Of a DNA stretch of 64,000 bases, positions 57,654-64,000 are shown one piece after another; position 1 is the first letter of the stretch, and each line of letters opens with the position of its first letter. The position numbers and the translations under genes are program-made. The stretch comes from Salinibaculum sp. SYNS191 (GTDB lineage: Archaea; Halobacteriota; Halobacteria; Halobacteriales; Haloarculaceae), in assembly GCF_037338445.1 (NCBI RefSeq), contig NZ_CP147838.1:2666001-2730000 (forward strand), given 5' to 3'. The notes beneath the pieces are model-generated. The model was not told where the DNA came from, made no database searches, and saw only the letters and a list, made by a program, of their open reading frames with translations.

Positions 57654-59096
57654 ATGGGTGCGATAGAGGACATCTACGCGGACCTCGACGTCGACGTGAG
57701 CGAGGCGGAGTTTCGCGAGGCCGTCGAGGCGAAAGTCGAGCAGATGGACGGGCTCGCCGACGAGGAGACGGCGGCCATGCTCATCGCGCACGAACTGGAG
57801 GACCACGAGGTCGGCACCATCTCCGACATCGAACCCGGCATGGACGAGGTGAAGTTCCTCGCAAAGGTCGTCTCCGTCGGCGAGTTGCGGACCTTCGAGC
57901 GCGACGGCGAGGACGAGGACGGCCGCGTGATAAACGTCGAGGCGGCCGACGAGAGCGGCACCGTCCGCCTCGCCTTCTGGGACGAACAGGCCGCGTCCAT
58001 CGACGACGGGCAACTGGACGTCGGCGACGTCCTCCGCGTCAAGGGCCGCCCGAAGGATGGTTACAATGGCCTCGAAGTGAGCGTCGACAAGGCTGAACCC
58101 GACGACGAGGCCGACATCGACGTCGACCTGGACGGCCCGGCGACCGTCGAGTCGCTGTCGATGGGCCAGTCCGACGTGAACCTCCGCGGGCTGGTGCTCG
58201 ACACGGACGACGTGCGCACCTTCGACCGCGACGACGGCTCGGAGGGACGGGTCGCCAACTTCGCGCTGGGCGACGAGACCGGTCGCGTGCGCGTGACGCT
58301 GTGGGACGAGATGGCCGACCGCGCGACGGAACTGGCGGCCGGCACCGCGGTCGAGGTGGTCGACGGCTACGTCCGCGAGCGCGAGGGCGACCTCGAACTC
58401 CACGTCGGCGACGGCGGCGCGGTCGAGGAAGTCGACGGCGAGGTCAGCTACGACCCGGACACGACGCCCATCGGCGACGTGGAAATCGACCAGACGGTCG
58501 ATATCGCCGGCGTCGTGCGCTCGACGGACCCGAAGCGGACCTTCGACCGCGACGACGGTTCGGAGGGGCAGGTCCGCAACGTCCGCATCCAGGACGACAC
58601 CGGCGACATCCGCGTGGCGTTGTGGGGCGACAAGGCCGACACCGACCTCGCGCCCGGCGACGAGGTCCTGACCGCCGACGTGCAGATAGAGGACGGCTGG
58701 CAGGACGACCTCGAAGCCTCGGCGAACTGGCGCTCGACGGTGCTGGTGCTGGACGACGCCGACACCGGCACGAGCATCCCGGCCGGCGGCGCGGACGAGG
58801 CGGCGAGCGAGGACAGTCAGTCCGCGGGCCTGGACGCCTTCTCCGAGGGGAGCGACGCGACCGACGCCGGGGACACCGGGGGGACGGCCGACGCTGCCGG
58901 GAGCGAGGGCGGTACGGTCGCGTCCGAGCGCGTCGAGTTCACGGGCACCGTCGTCCAGACGGGCGACCCGGTGGTGCTGGACGACGGAACGGAGACGATG
59001 GCAGTCGAGACAGACGCGCACGTGCGCCTCGGCGAGGAGATAACCGCCCGCGGGCAGGTGGTCGACGGCCGTCTCGACGCAGAGGACGTGCTCTGA
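57654..59096 (+). CDS. Replication protein A-like ssDNA-binding protein, three OB folds (RPA2-type)
   Basis: A 480-residue single-stranded DNA-binding protein: a helical N-terminus (MGAIEDIYADLDVDVSEAEF) and then three OB-fold repeats (about 65-150, 165-255 and 275-365). The second and third share RTFDRDDGSEG followed by VRVTLWD or IRVALWG. An acidic Gly/Asp linker and a fourth beta segment (VEFTGTVVQTGDPVVLDDG) close the protein. No zinc finger is seen. It corresponds to the long, single-gene haloarchaeal RPA2 that sits next to the histone gene, and works in replication and repair. Confidence 0.92.
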   Translation: MGAIEDIYADLDVDVSEAEFREAVEAKVEQMDGLADEETAAMLIAHELEDHEVGTISDIEPGMDEVKFLAKVVSVGELRTFERDGEDEDGRVINVEAADESGTVRLAFWDEQAASIDDGQLDVGDVLRVKGRPKDGYNGLEVSVDKAEPDDEADIDVDLDGPATVESLSMGQSDVNLRGLVLDTDDVRTFDRDDGSEGRVANFALGDETGRVRVTLWDEMADRATELAAGTAVEVVDGYVREREGDLELHVGDGGAVEEVDGEVSYDPDTTPIGDVEIDQTVDIAGVVRSTDPKRTFDRDDGSEGQVRNVRIQDDTGDIRVALWGDKADTDLAPGDEVLTADVQIEDGWQDDLEASANWRSTVLVLDDADTGTSIPAGGADEAASEDSQSAGLDAFSEGSDATDAGDTGGTADAAGSEGGTVASERVEFTGTVVQTGDPVVLDDGTETMAVETDAHVRLGEEITARGQVVDGRLDAEDVL

Positions 59097-59110
59097 ACGC
59101 TTCGGAAACC

Positions 59111-59116
59111 CTTAAG
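59111..59116 (+). promoter_or_regulatory. TATA box of the histone-HDAC transcript
   Basis: CTTAAG is centred about 27 bases before the histone ATG at 59141, just after the RPA stop, so histone and HDAC can be expressed without RPA. Confidence 0.6.
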
Positions 59117-59140
59117 GCGGCTACAGTCCCGTTTTGGCGT

Positions 59141-59581
59141 ATGAGCGTCGAGCTACCGTTCGCCCCCGTGGACGACCTGATACGGCGCAACGCCGGTGAC
59201 CTGCGCGTGAGTGCCGAGGCTGCCGAAGAGCTGGCGCGTCGGATTCAGGACCGAGGAGCCGCGCTGGCCGTCGACGCGGCCGAGGTAGCGACGGCGGACG
59301 GGCGGAAGACACTGATGGCGTCGGACTTCGGCGTCGGGGAGGTACCGGACAAGGACAGCGTGGCGCTCCCGATTGCGCCGGTCGACCGCATCGCACGGCT
59401 CGAAATCGACGACCGGTATCGGGTCGCGATGGACGCGCGCGTCGCGCTGGCCTCGATTCTGGAGGCCTACGCCGACGACGTGGCGGCCGCGGCGGCGTCG
59501 CTCGCGCGCCACGCCGAGAGGCGAACAGTGAAAGCCGAGGACATCGAAGTGTACTACGAACTCGAGACGTACTTTGAATGA
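59141..59581 (+). CDS. Archaeal histone doublet
   Basis: A 146-residue fusion of two histone folds. The first (about 1-65: LPFAPVDDLIRRNAGDLRVSAEAAEEL, GRKTLMASDF) and second (about 75-146: LPIAPVDRIARLEIDDRYRVAMDARVALASILEAYA, RRTVKAEDIEVYYELETYFE) each have the three-helix pattern with the RK/RT-loop. End-to-end histone dimers of this kind are the haloarchaeal form. The HDAC gene overlaps its stop (ATGA), a direct physical link between histone and a deacetylase-family enzyme. Confidence 0.95.
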   Translation: MSVELPFAPVDDLIRRNAGDLRVSAEAAEELARRIQDRGAALAVDAAEVATADGRKTLMASDFGVGEVPDKDSVALPIAPVDRIARLEIDDRYRVAMDARVALASILEAYADDVAAAAASLARHAERRTVKAEDIEVYYELETYFE

Positions 59582-60591
59582 AGTTCGGCTATCGCGAAGC
59601 CTGCCTCGACCACAACACTGGCCCCCGGCACCCGGAGAGCGCCGACCGTCTCCGTGCCATCAGGCGCGCCCTCACCGACCGCCACGGCGTCTCCTACGTC
59701 GCAGCCGACGACACGACCCGCGAGAACGTCCTCGGGGTCCACGACGAGGACTACGTCGACGAACTGGCGGCCTTCTGTGAAGACGGCGGCGGCGACTGGG
59801 ACGCCGACACCGTCGCAGTCCCCGAAACCTGGGACGCCGTGATGGCCAGCGCCGGCCTCGCGGAGTGGGCCGCCGAGCGCGCCCTGGCCGGCGACGACGG
59901 CCGGCAGACGCCCTTCTCGATCGGTCGGCCGCCGGGCCACCACGCCGTCGAGGACGACGCAATGGGCTTCTGTTTCTTCAACAACGCCGCGGTCGCGGCA
60001 CAGACGGTCATCGACAGCGGCGACGCCGAGCGCGTCGCCATCTTCGACTGGGACGTCCACCACGGCAACGGCACGCAGGACATCTTCTTCGACCGCGGGG
60101 ACGTCTTCTACACGTCTATCCACGAGGAGAGCCTCTATCCCGGGACGGGCCACCTCGACGAGACCGGCACCGGCGACGGCGCGGGAACGACGCTGAACGT
60201 TCCGCTCCCGCCGGGCACGAGCCACACCGCCTACCTCGCCGCGCTGGAGGAGGTTCTCCGCCCGGCCATCGAGAACTTCGACCCCGACCTGTTGCTCATC
60301 AGCGCCGGCTTCGACGCCCACGAGCACGACCCCATCTCCCGGATGCGCGTCTCGACGGAGGGGTACGGCCTCCTCACCGAGTCCGTCCGCGACATCGCGG
60401 ACGACGCCGGCGCGGCGCTTGGGTTCATCCTGGAGGGCGGCTACGGCCTCGACACGCTCTCCGAGAGCGTTCGCATGGTCCACGAAGTCTTTGACGGGTA
60501 CCGGCCCGCCCGCGACGCGGACGCGACGCCCCGGGACAGCGCCCGGGACGTCATCGAACAGGCGAAAGACCTCGACGTTCCCGGCCTCTGA
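59578..60591 (+). CDS. Histone deacetylase family protein (class II HDAC/acetylpolyamine amidohydrolase fold)
   Basis: A 337-residue zinc enzyme: CLDHNTGPRHPESADRLRAI (about 9-28), RPPGHHAVEDDAMGFCFFNN with the catalytic His pair, DWDVHHGNGTQDIF with zinc ligands Asp and His, SIHEESLYPGTG, and the zinc Asp in SAGFDAHEHDP, with GYG late in the chain. All catalytic residues are present. The target may be acetyl-lysine on the histone or other proteins, or acetylpolyamines. It is translationally coupled to the histone gene. Confidence 0.94.
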   Translation: MKFGYREACLDHNTGPRHPESADRLRAIRRALTDRHGVSYVAADDTTRENVLGVHDEDYVDELAAFCEDGGGDWDADTVAVPETWDAVMASAGLAEWAAERALAGDDGRQTPFSIGRPPGHHAVEDDAMGFCFFNNAAVAAQTVIDSGDAERVAIFDWDVHHGNGTQDIFFDRGDVFYTSIHEESLYPGTGHLDETGTGDGAGTTLNVPLPPGTSHTAYLAALEEVLRPAIENFDPDLLLISAGFDAHEHDPISRMRVSTEGYGLLTESVRDIADDAGAALGFILEGGYGLDTLSESVRMVHEVFDGYRPARDADATPRDSARDVIEQAKDLDVPGL

Positions 60592-60606
60592 CTGCGTGCG
60601 GTCCCG

Positions 60607-62001
60607 TCAGGGCCGCGGGTCGAAGTACGCGGCCAGTTCCGCGCCGAACGAGTCTGCGAGCGATGCGATTTCCTCGCCGACCAGCACGTCGTAGCCCGCC
60701 GCCAGCGACGACTCGACGTGTGCGCCCAGCGCCATCTCGAAGAGCGCGTCGCTGCTCAGCAGGTCGGCCGCGGTGGTGAACTCGCGGGCGCGCTCGACGA
60801 CGTAGCGGTCGCCGTCGACGAACGGGCCGTACTCCTCGCTGTCGGCGTACTTCTCGGAGAATCCCCTCGCGTGCTCGCGGACGTGTACCGGCGGTCCCTC
60901 GTGGCGCTCGACCCGCGGGCGCTCGGCGACGGCGAGTTCGAACAGCACGACGGCCGTCTCGCCGCCAGCGTCGTCTTCGTCGCTCCCGTCGCCCGCGCCG
61001 TCCGTCGCGAACGCGTCCGACCGGAACACGTCGAACCCGCGGCGGTCGAGTTCGGCGGCGATGCCCGCGCGCGATTTCTCCAGCTGTGGCCAGAGCTGGT
61101 CCTCCACGATGTCGGGCGCGGTAAAGCGGAGCGCGACGGGCGTCGTCCCGCGGTCTGCGACCGCCTCGCGAACGTCCGCGGCCGAGAACGGGTCGCGCTC
61201 GGTCCGCTCGAACAGTTCCTCGCGGGGGTCGGCCAGCAGTTCGCGGGCGTGGTGCTGGAGGCGGGCGACGTTCTCCGCGGAGAGGACGGCCGCGACGTTG
61301 CGCTCGGGGTCGGTCGGGTCGATGACGACCAGCGGGTCCTCAAAGCTCTCTTCTCCGTGGTCCTCCGGGTCCAGTTCGACCGGCGGGTGCCAGTCCGCCG
61401 CGGCCTCGACGAGCGGGCGGAAGCCGCCGTACTCCACGACGAGCAACTCCGTCAGGAATCCCGAGAAGCCCCGCGTCCGGAGGTCGCTCCCGTAGACGCC
61501 GATGGCCTTGAAGAACTGCTTGCAGACGCGCACCTCGTCGGCGAGGTCGTGGTCCAGCCGCGACTCCAGGTAGCGCGTGTGGAACGGCGTGCGGTCGACG
61601 GCGGACTGGATGTCCGTGGCGTCCTCGACGTTATAACAGGGCACGCAGTCGACCTCGTAGCCGTCGTACTCGCCGACGACGTAGGGGTGCTCGGCGTACT
61701 CCTCGTGACCATCCGGCAGAACGGCGTGGCCGACCTGGAGGCCGTATCGCTCCAGGTCCTCGCGGTCGAGGTCAGGCGGGAAAGAGACGAACAGGTCGAT
61801 GTCGCGGTCGCCGGCGATCCAGGTGTTCCGCGCCGTCGACCCCACGAGCAGGACGTCGGCGTCGACGGGTAGGTCGGCGACGGCTTCCTCGGCGCGGTCG
61901 GTGAGGTCGTTGACGACGTCCTCCAGGCGCTCGCGCTCGGCGGGTGTCGGCGTGACGCGCTCGCGGACCCGAGAGACGACGGCAGCGAACTCGTCGGTCA
62001 T
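60607..62001 (-). CDS. cca: CCA tRNA nucleotidyltransferase (archaeal class I)
   Basis: A 464-residue enzyme adding CCA to tRNA 3' ends, needed here because none of the tRNA genes encodes CCA. Class I nucleotidyltransferase motif: LVGSTARNTWIAGDRDIDLFVSF (about 54-76), with the third carboxylate in YEVDCVPCY. The tail-domain features are RTRGFSGFLTELLVVEYGGF and FYLARR-like closing regions. The C-terminal part has an acidic insertion (GDGSDEDDAGG). The ATG at 62001 is chosen over a GTG two codons upstream. It converges on the HDAC gene. Confidence 0.95.
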   Translation of the reverse strand: MTDEFAAVVSRVRERVTPTPAERERLEDVVNDLTDRAEEAVADLPVDADVLLVGSTARNTWIAGDRDIDLFVSFPPDLDREDLERYGLQVGHAVLPDGHEEYAEHPYVVGEYDGYEVDCVPCYNVEDATDIQSAVDRTPFHTRYLESRLDHDLADEVRVCKQFFKAIGVYGSDLRTRGFSGFLTELLVVEYGGFRPLVEAAADWHPPVELDPEDHGEESFEDPLVVIDPTDPERNVAAVLSAENVARLQHHARELLADPREELFERTERDPFSAADVREAVADRGTTPVALRFTAPDIVEDQLWPQLEKSRAGIAAELDRRGFDVFRSDAFATDGAGDGSDEDDAGGETAVVLFELAVAERPRVERHEGPPVHVREHARGFSEKYADSEEYGPFVDGDRYVVERAREFTTAADLLSSDALFEMALGAHVESSLAAGYDVLVGEEIASLADSFGAELAAYFDPRP

Positions 62002-62062
62002 AGACACTGGTTGCCGGCAAGTGCGTGAAAGCGTGTCGATGCGGGACGGAAAGCGAAACGCC

Positions 62063-62070
62063 TATTTAAC
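62063..62070 (+). promoter_or_regulatory. TATA box of tRNA-Asn
   Basis: TATTTAAC is centred about 28 bases before the tRNA-Asn 5' end, a strong haloarchaeal core promoter between the divergent cca gene and the tRNA. Confidence 0.65.
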
Positions 62071-62094
62071 TAATCCGACTACGCCGGTATGCGA

Positions 62095-62197
62095 GCCGCC
62101 GTAGCTCAGCTGGTAGAGCACCACGCTGTTACGGTGCGTAGGATACCTGCGTGCCGCAGATACGTGGTTGTCCCAGGTTCGAGCCCTGGCGGCGGCG
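62095..62197 (+). tRNA. tRNA-Asn (anticodon GTT) with a 30-base intron
   Basis: Acceptor GCCGCCG/CGGCGGC, D arm, anticodon stem CCACG/CGTGG, T arm CCAGG-TTCGAGC-CCTGG and discriminator G give a 73-base mature tRNA. After CTGTTA (anticodon GTT plus position 37) a 30-base insert (62132-62161) interrupts the gene before position 38. The insert makes a canonical bulge-helix-bulge: central helix CTGT/GCAG, bulges TA|C and AT|A, and an inner helix GGTGCGTAGG/CCTGCGTGCC. The tRNA splicing endonuclease should remove it. No CCA is encoded. Confidence 0.93.
62132..62161 (+). other. tRNA-Asn intron at position 37/38
   Basis: Thirty bases starting CGGTGC and ending GCAGAT. Its two halves pair into a stem with ATA at the tip. 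With the flanking exons it forms a canonical hBHBh' splice motif. It carries no open frame. Confidence 0.88.
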
Positions 62198-62199
62198 CT
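62176..62199 (+). repeat. Direct repeat copy 1 at the tRNA-Asn 3' end (att-like)
   Basis: GGTTCGAGCCCTGGCGGCGG plus CGCT: T-loop, T-stem and acceptor of the tRNA, identical over 24 bases to copy 2 at 62332-62355. Confidence 0.85.
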
Positions 62200-62331
62200 C
62201 CCGACTTCTCCGACGAGGCGTTTCATCGCCGAGTCACAACTCTGGTCGGGAGCACCAACTCACAGGGCTCGAACACGGAAGTCGCAGCCCGCGCAGTGAG
62301 CGTGAGCGAACGAGCAGGACCGTCTTGCATC

Positions 62332-62355
62332 GGTTCGAGCCCTGGCGGCGGCGCT
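62332..62355 (+). repeat. Direct repeat copy 2 (att-like, tRNA-Asn 3' end duplicate)
   Basis: A perfect 24-base copy of the tRNA 3' end, 156 bases downstream and without the rest of the tRNA. The interval (62200-62331) has no gene. Such duplications arise when an element integrates at a tRNA 3' end. Confidence 0.85.
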
Positions 62356-62460
62356 TCTCTATAATCCCATCAAACGTAGTTACATGGCCAGTCGACACTA
62401 CTTTCAGTTTCACTCTCCCCGTGGGTCGATTCTTTTTGAACTCGACTAAAAGAGCCGGGT

Positions 62461-62937
62461 GTGACTGACACAGGGAATCATTTCGCAGAACTCAAAGAGA
62501 CGCAGAAACGGGGACAAGCAACTGAAGCACTACTGAAGGCAGAGTTCGTCGTCCGGGATATTCCGGTTCTCGTGCCCGAGTACGACAACGAACCATACGA
62601 CTTCGTGGTGGAAATCGACGATTCGTTCTACAAAATCCAGGCTAAGACAGCCTATCCCGACGCCAACAACGAAACTGTCTACTTCGAAACGGTGAGTACT
62701 CGTGCGCGGAGCGACGGCTACGTCCGTTCGGGATATGAGGAGGCAATCGATTTCTTCGCGGTTCACAACCCGGAACTCGGCGAGTACTATCTCATCCCTA
62801 TCGAGGAAGCTGCAGACGGAAAGATGCAGATACGCTTTGTCGAACCGAAGAACAATCAACGAAAGGGTATCAACTGGCACGAAGATTATCTGATTGACGC
62901 TGTTCTGTCATCACTCCGTACCGTAAAAGTGGACTAG
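62461..62937 (+). CDS. PD-(D/E)XK endonuclease (group I intron-associated PDDEXK_5-like)
   Basis: A 158-residue protein starting at GTG. It has the order KRGQATEALLKAEFV (helix with catalytic Glu), NEPYDFVVEIDDSFY (Asp) and KIQAKTAYPD (Gln-x-Lys), which is the PD-(D/E)XK core, then FFAVHNPELGEYYLIPIEEA. This is the pattern of pfam PDDEXK_5, nuclease-like proteins linked to mobile introns and common as solitary genes in haloarchaea. GC content is clearly lower than neighbours, suggesting recent transfer. It lies just beyond the duplicated tRNA 3' end and may be the cargo or relic of the integrated element. Confidence 0.82.
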   Translation: MTDTGNHFAELKETQKRGQATEALLKAEFVVRDIPVLVPEYDNEPYDFVVEIDDSFYKIQAKTAYPDANNETVYFETVSTRARSDGYVRSGYEEAIDFFAVHNPELGEYYLIPIEEAADGKMQIRFVEPKNNQRKGINWHEDYLIDAVLSSLRTVKVD

Positions 62938-62951
62938 ATCCTCGCGGTCAG

Positions 62952-63959
62952 CTACAGCACCGCGTCCAGCGTCTCCTCGACGTCGAAGCGCACCGGGTCG
63001 GTTGCGGGGACGCCGAGGTCCCCGGCGTACTCCTCGATGGCCTCGCGGGCGGCGGACTCGTCCATGCCCTGCGTGTTGAGCATCCCGGCGTCGACGCTGG
63101 TCTCGCGGACGGGTTCGGCCACCTGCTCGTAGAGGTCGGCGTACTCCCGGACCGGGGGCAGCGGGTAGTCCTCGTAGCTGTGGTGGGTCTCGCGGCCGGC
63201 GACGTGGGTCATCACCAGCGAGTCCGGCTGTGACCCGTGGAGAATGGCGAGCGTGACGCCGGAGTAGGCGGGGTGGCCCAGCGACCCCTGTCCCTCGACG
63301 AAGAGCACGTCGTGGTCTGCGGCCTCGTGGACGAGGCGTTCGACCGCACCGGCGGCGAAGTCGGCGATGGTGCGGTCGATGGAGATGCCCCACCCGGAGA
63401 TCATGATGCCGGTCTGGCCGGTGGGGACGACGGCGGCGTCGAGGCCGCGCTCGCGGGCGGCGTCGCGGAGTTCGTAAGAGGTCGTCATCTTCCCCGTCGA
63501 GCAGTCGGTGCCGACGGTGAGGACGACCTGTGCGTCCACGTCGCCGGCGGTGCCCTCGGCGACGGTGAGGTCGTCGGGCGGGCGGCGCACGTCGCGGAGT
63601 TCGCAACCGTGTTCGTCGGCCAGCGCGGCGAACTCCGCGTCGTCGGCCAGCATGTAGTGCAGACCGGCCCAGACGTCACAGCCCCGCTCCAGCGCGGTGC
63701 GGACGTCGGGCCGCCAGGAGTCCTCGAAGCCGCCGCCGATGGGGGCGATGCCGACGACGAGGACGTCGCAGTCGGGGACGTCGGCCATCGATTCGACGAT
63801 TGGCGCGTCCTGTACGTCGGGGAGGTGGTCGTGGACCCGGTCGCCGGCGGTGTCGCGGTCCAGCACCGCCACGACGTCGTGGTCGCCGTAGCGGAGGATG
63901 CCGACCGCCGTCTTCGCGCGGCCGGGGAACTGCTCGTGGGCGAGAATCGCGATGTCCAT
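62952..63959 (-). CDS. DUF1611 family protein (DgcN-like)
   Basis: A 335-residue protein with a Rossmann-like N-terminus (about 1-120: AILAHEQFPGRAKTAVGILRYGDHDVVAVLDRD) and a P-loop-like C-terminal domain carrying LTVGTDCSTGKMTTSYELRDAA (about 148-169), TGQTGIMISGWGISIDR and FVEGQGSLGHPAYSGVTLAI. DUF1611 includes DgcN, linked to D-glutamate catabolism (N-acetyltransferase). The usual partner DgcA gene may lie outside the window. The ATG at 63959 has GTCTTAACC about 28 bases upstream as promoter. Confidence 0.88.
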   Translation of the reverse strand: MDIAILAHEQFPGRAKTAVGILRYGDHDVVAVLDRDTAGDRVHDHLPDVQDAPIVESMADVPDCDVLVVGIAPIGGGFEDSWRPDVRTALERGCDVWAGLHYMLADDAEFAALADEHGCELRDVRRPPDDLTVAEGTAGDVDAQVVLTVGTDCSTGKMTTSYELRDAARERGLDAAVVPTGQTGIMISGWGISIDRTIADFAAGAVERLVHEAADHDVLFVEGQGSLGHPAYSGVTLAILHGSQPDSLVMTHVAGRETHHSYEDYPLPPVREYADLYEQVAEPVRETSVDAGMLNTQGMDESAAREAIEEYAGDLGVPATDPVRFDVEETLDAVL

Positions 63960-64000
63960 ATCCCAACGAGAACGAGGGGTGAGGTTAAGACTACCGTCTG

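Noticed and set aside
62089..62364. Short plus-strand frame over tRNA-Asn and its duplicate
   Set aside because: It reads through a structured tRNA gene; the repeats in its translation are the duplicated tRNA 3' end.

Overview
The window is chromosomal DNA of an extremely halophilic archaeon (class Halobacteria). The evidence is high GC, strongly acidic proteins, leaderless promoters with a TATA element about 26 to 30 bases before many start codons, Tat-type lipoprotein signals, a histone-fold doublet, HalX and Bat-type regulators, archaeal lipid synthesis (CarS), archaeal-type CCA-adding enzyme and MptA. Many family members look haloarcular, but the genus cannot be fixed from sequence reading alone.

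Layout. 1-4.5 kb: 3' part of a Bat-like sensor/regulator, then a zinc-ribbon peptide and glutamate dehydrogenase. 4.5-6.4 kb: gene-poor DNA with strong small hairpins, tRNA-Ile(GAT) and an FxsA protein. 6.4-19 kb: the most striking region, two giant secreted proteins on the minus strand in one ATGA-overlapping operon. The first (about 2386 aa) has two beta-helix blocks, ASH-type repeats and a C-terminal cohesin-like domain. The second (about 1804 aa) has an SBBP propeller, a metzincin-like protease centre, ASH and PKD domains and a C-terminal dockerin. 19.6-26.7 kb: a DUF255 thioredoxin-fold protein, a TrmB-like regulator and a TAXI-type TRAP transporter (binding protein, DUF1850, fused permease). 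26.7-37.3 kb: metabolic and membrane genes including mptA, a HalX response regulator, a divergent TrpD-like protein, an epoxide-hydrolase-like enzyme, a CinA-type domain, ilvE with an overlapping upstream mini-ORF, ribB with the riboflavin kinase/regulator rbkR and its probable operator, and proline dehydrogenase.

37.4-42.2 kb: carS, then the tetrapyrrole genes hemC-cobA-hemD, then a DHH/RecJ-like nuclease. 42.3-50.5 kb: small membrane and Tat-exported proteins, a NifU-type scaffold, a sulfatase-fold enzyme paired with a flippase-like protein, an FMN-fold protein, a ketopantoate reductase-like enzyme and a rubredoxin-like protein. 50.5-53 kb: metX and metY for homocysteine synthesis. 53-57.5 kb: an orphan gene, a small membrane pair, tRNA-Arg(GCG) with a terminator, a RecA-like DUF7504 protein and a pair of related Tat lipoproteins. 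57.6-62 kb: an information-processing cluster (three-OB RPA, histone doublet, HDAC-family enzyme) facing cca. 62-64 kb: tRNA-Asn(GTT) with a 30-base intron and a duplicated 3' end beside a low-GC PD-(D/E)XK endonuclease gene, then a DUF1611/DgcN-like gene.

No rRNA, CRISPR array or intact insertion sequence was seen.
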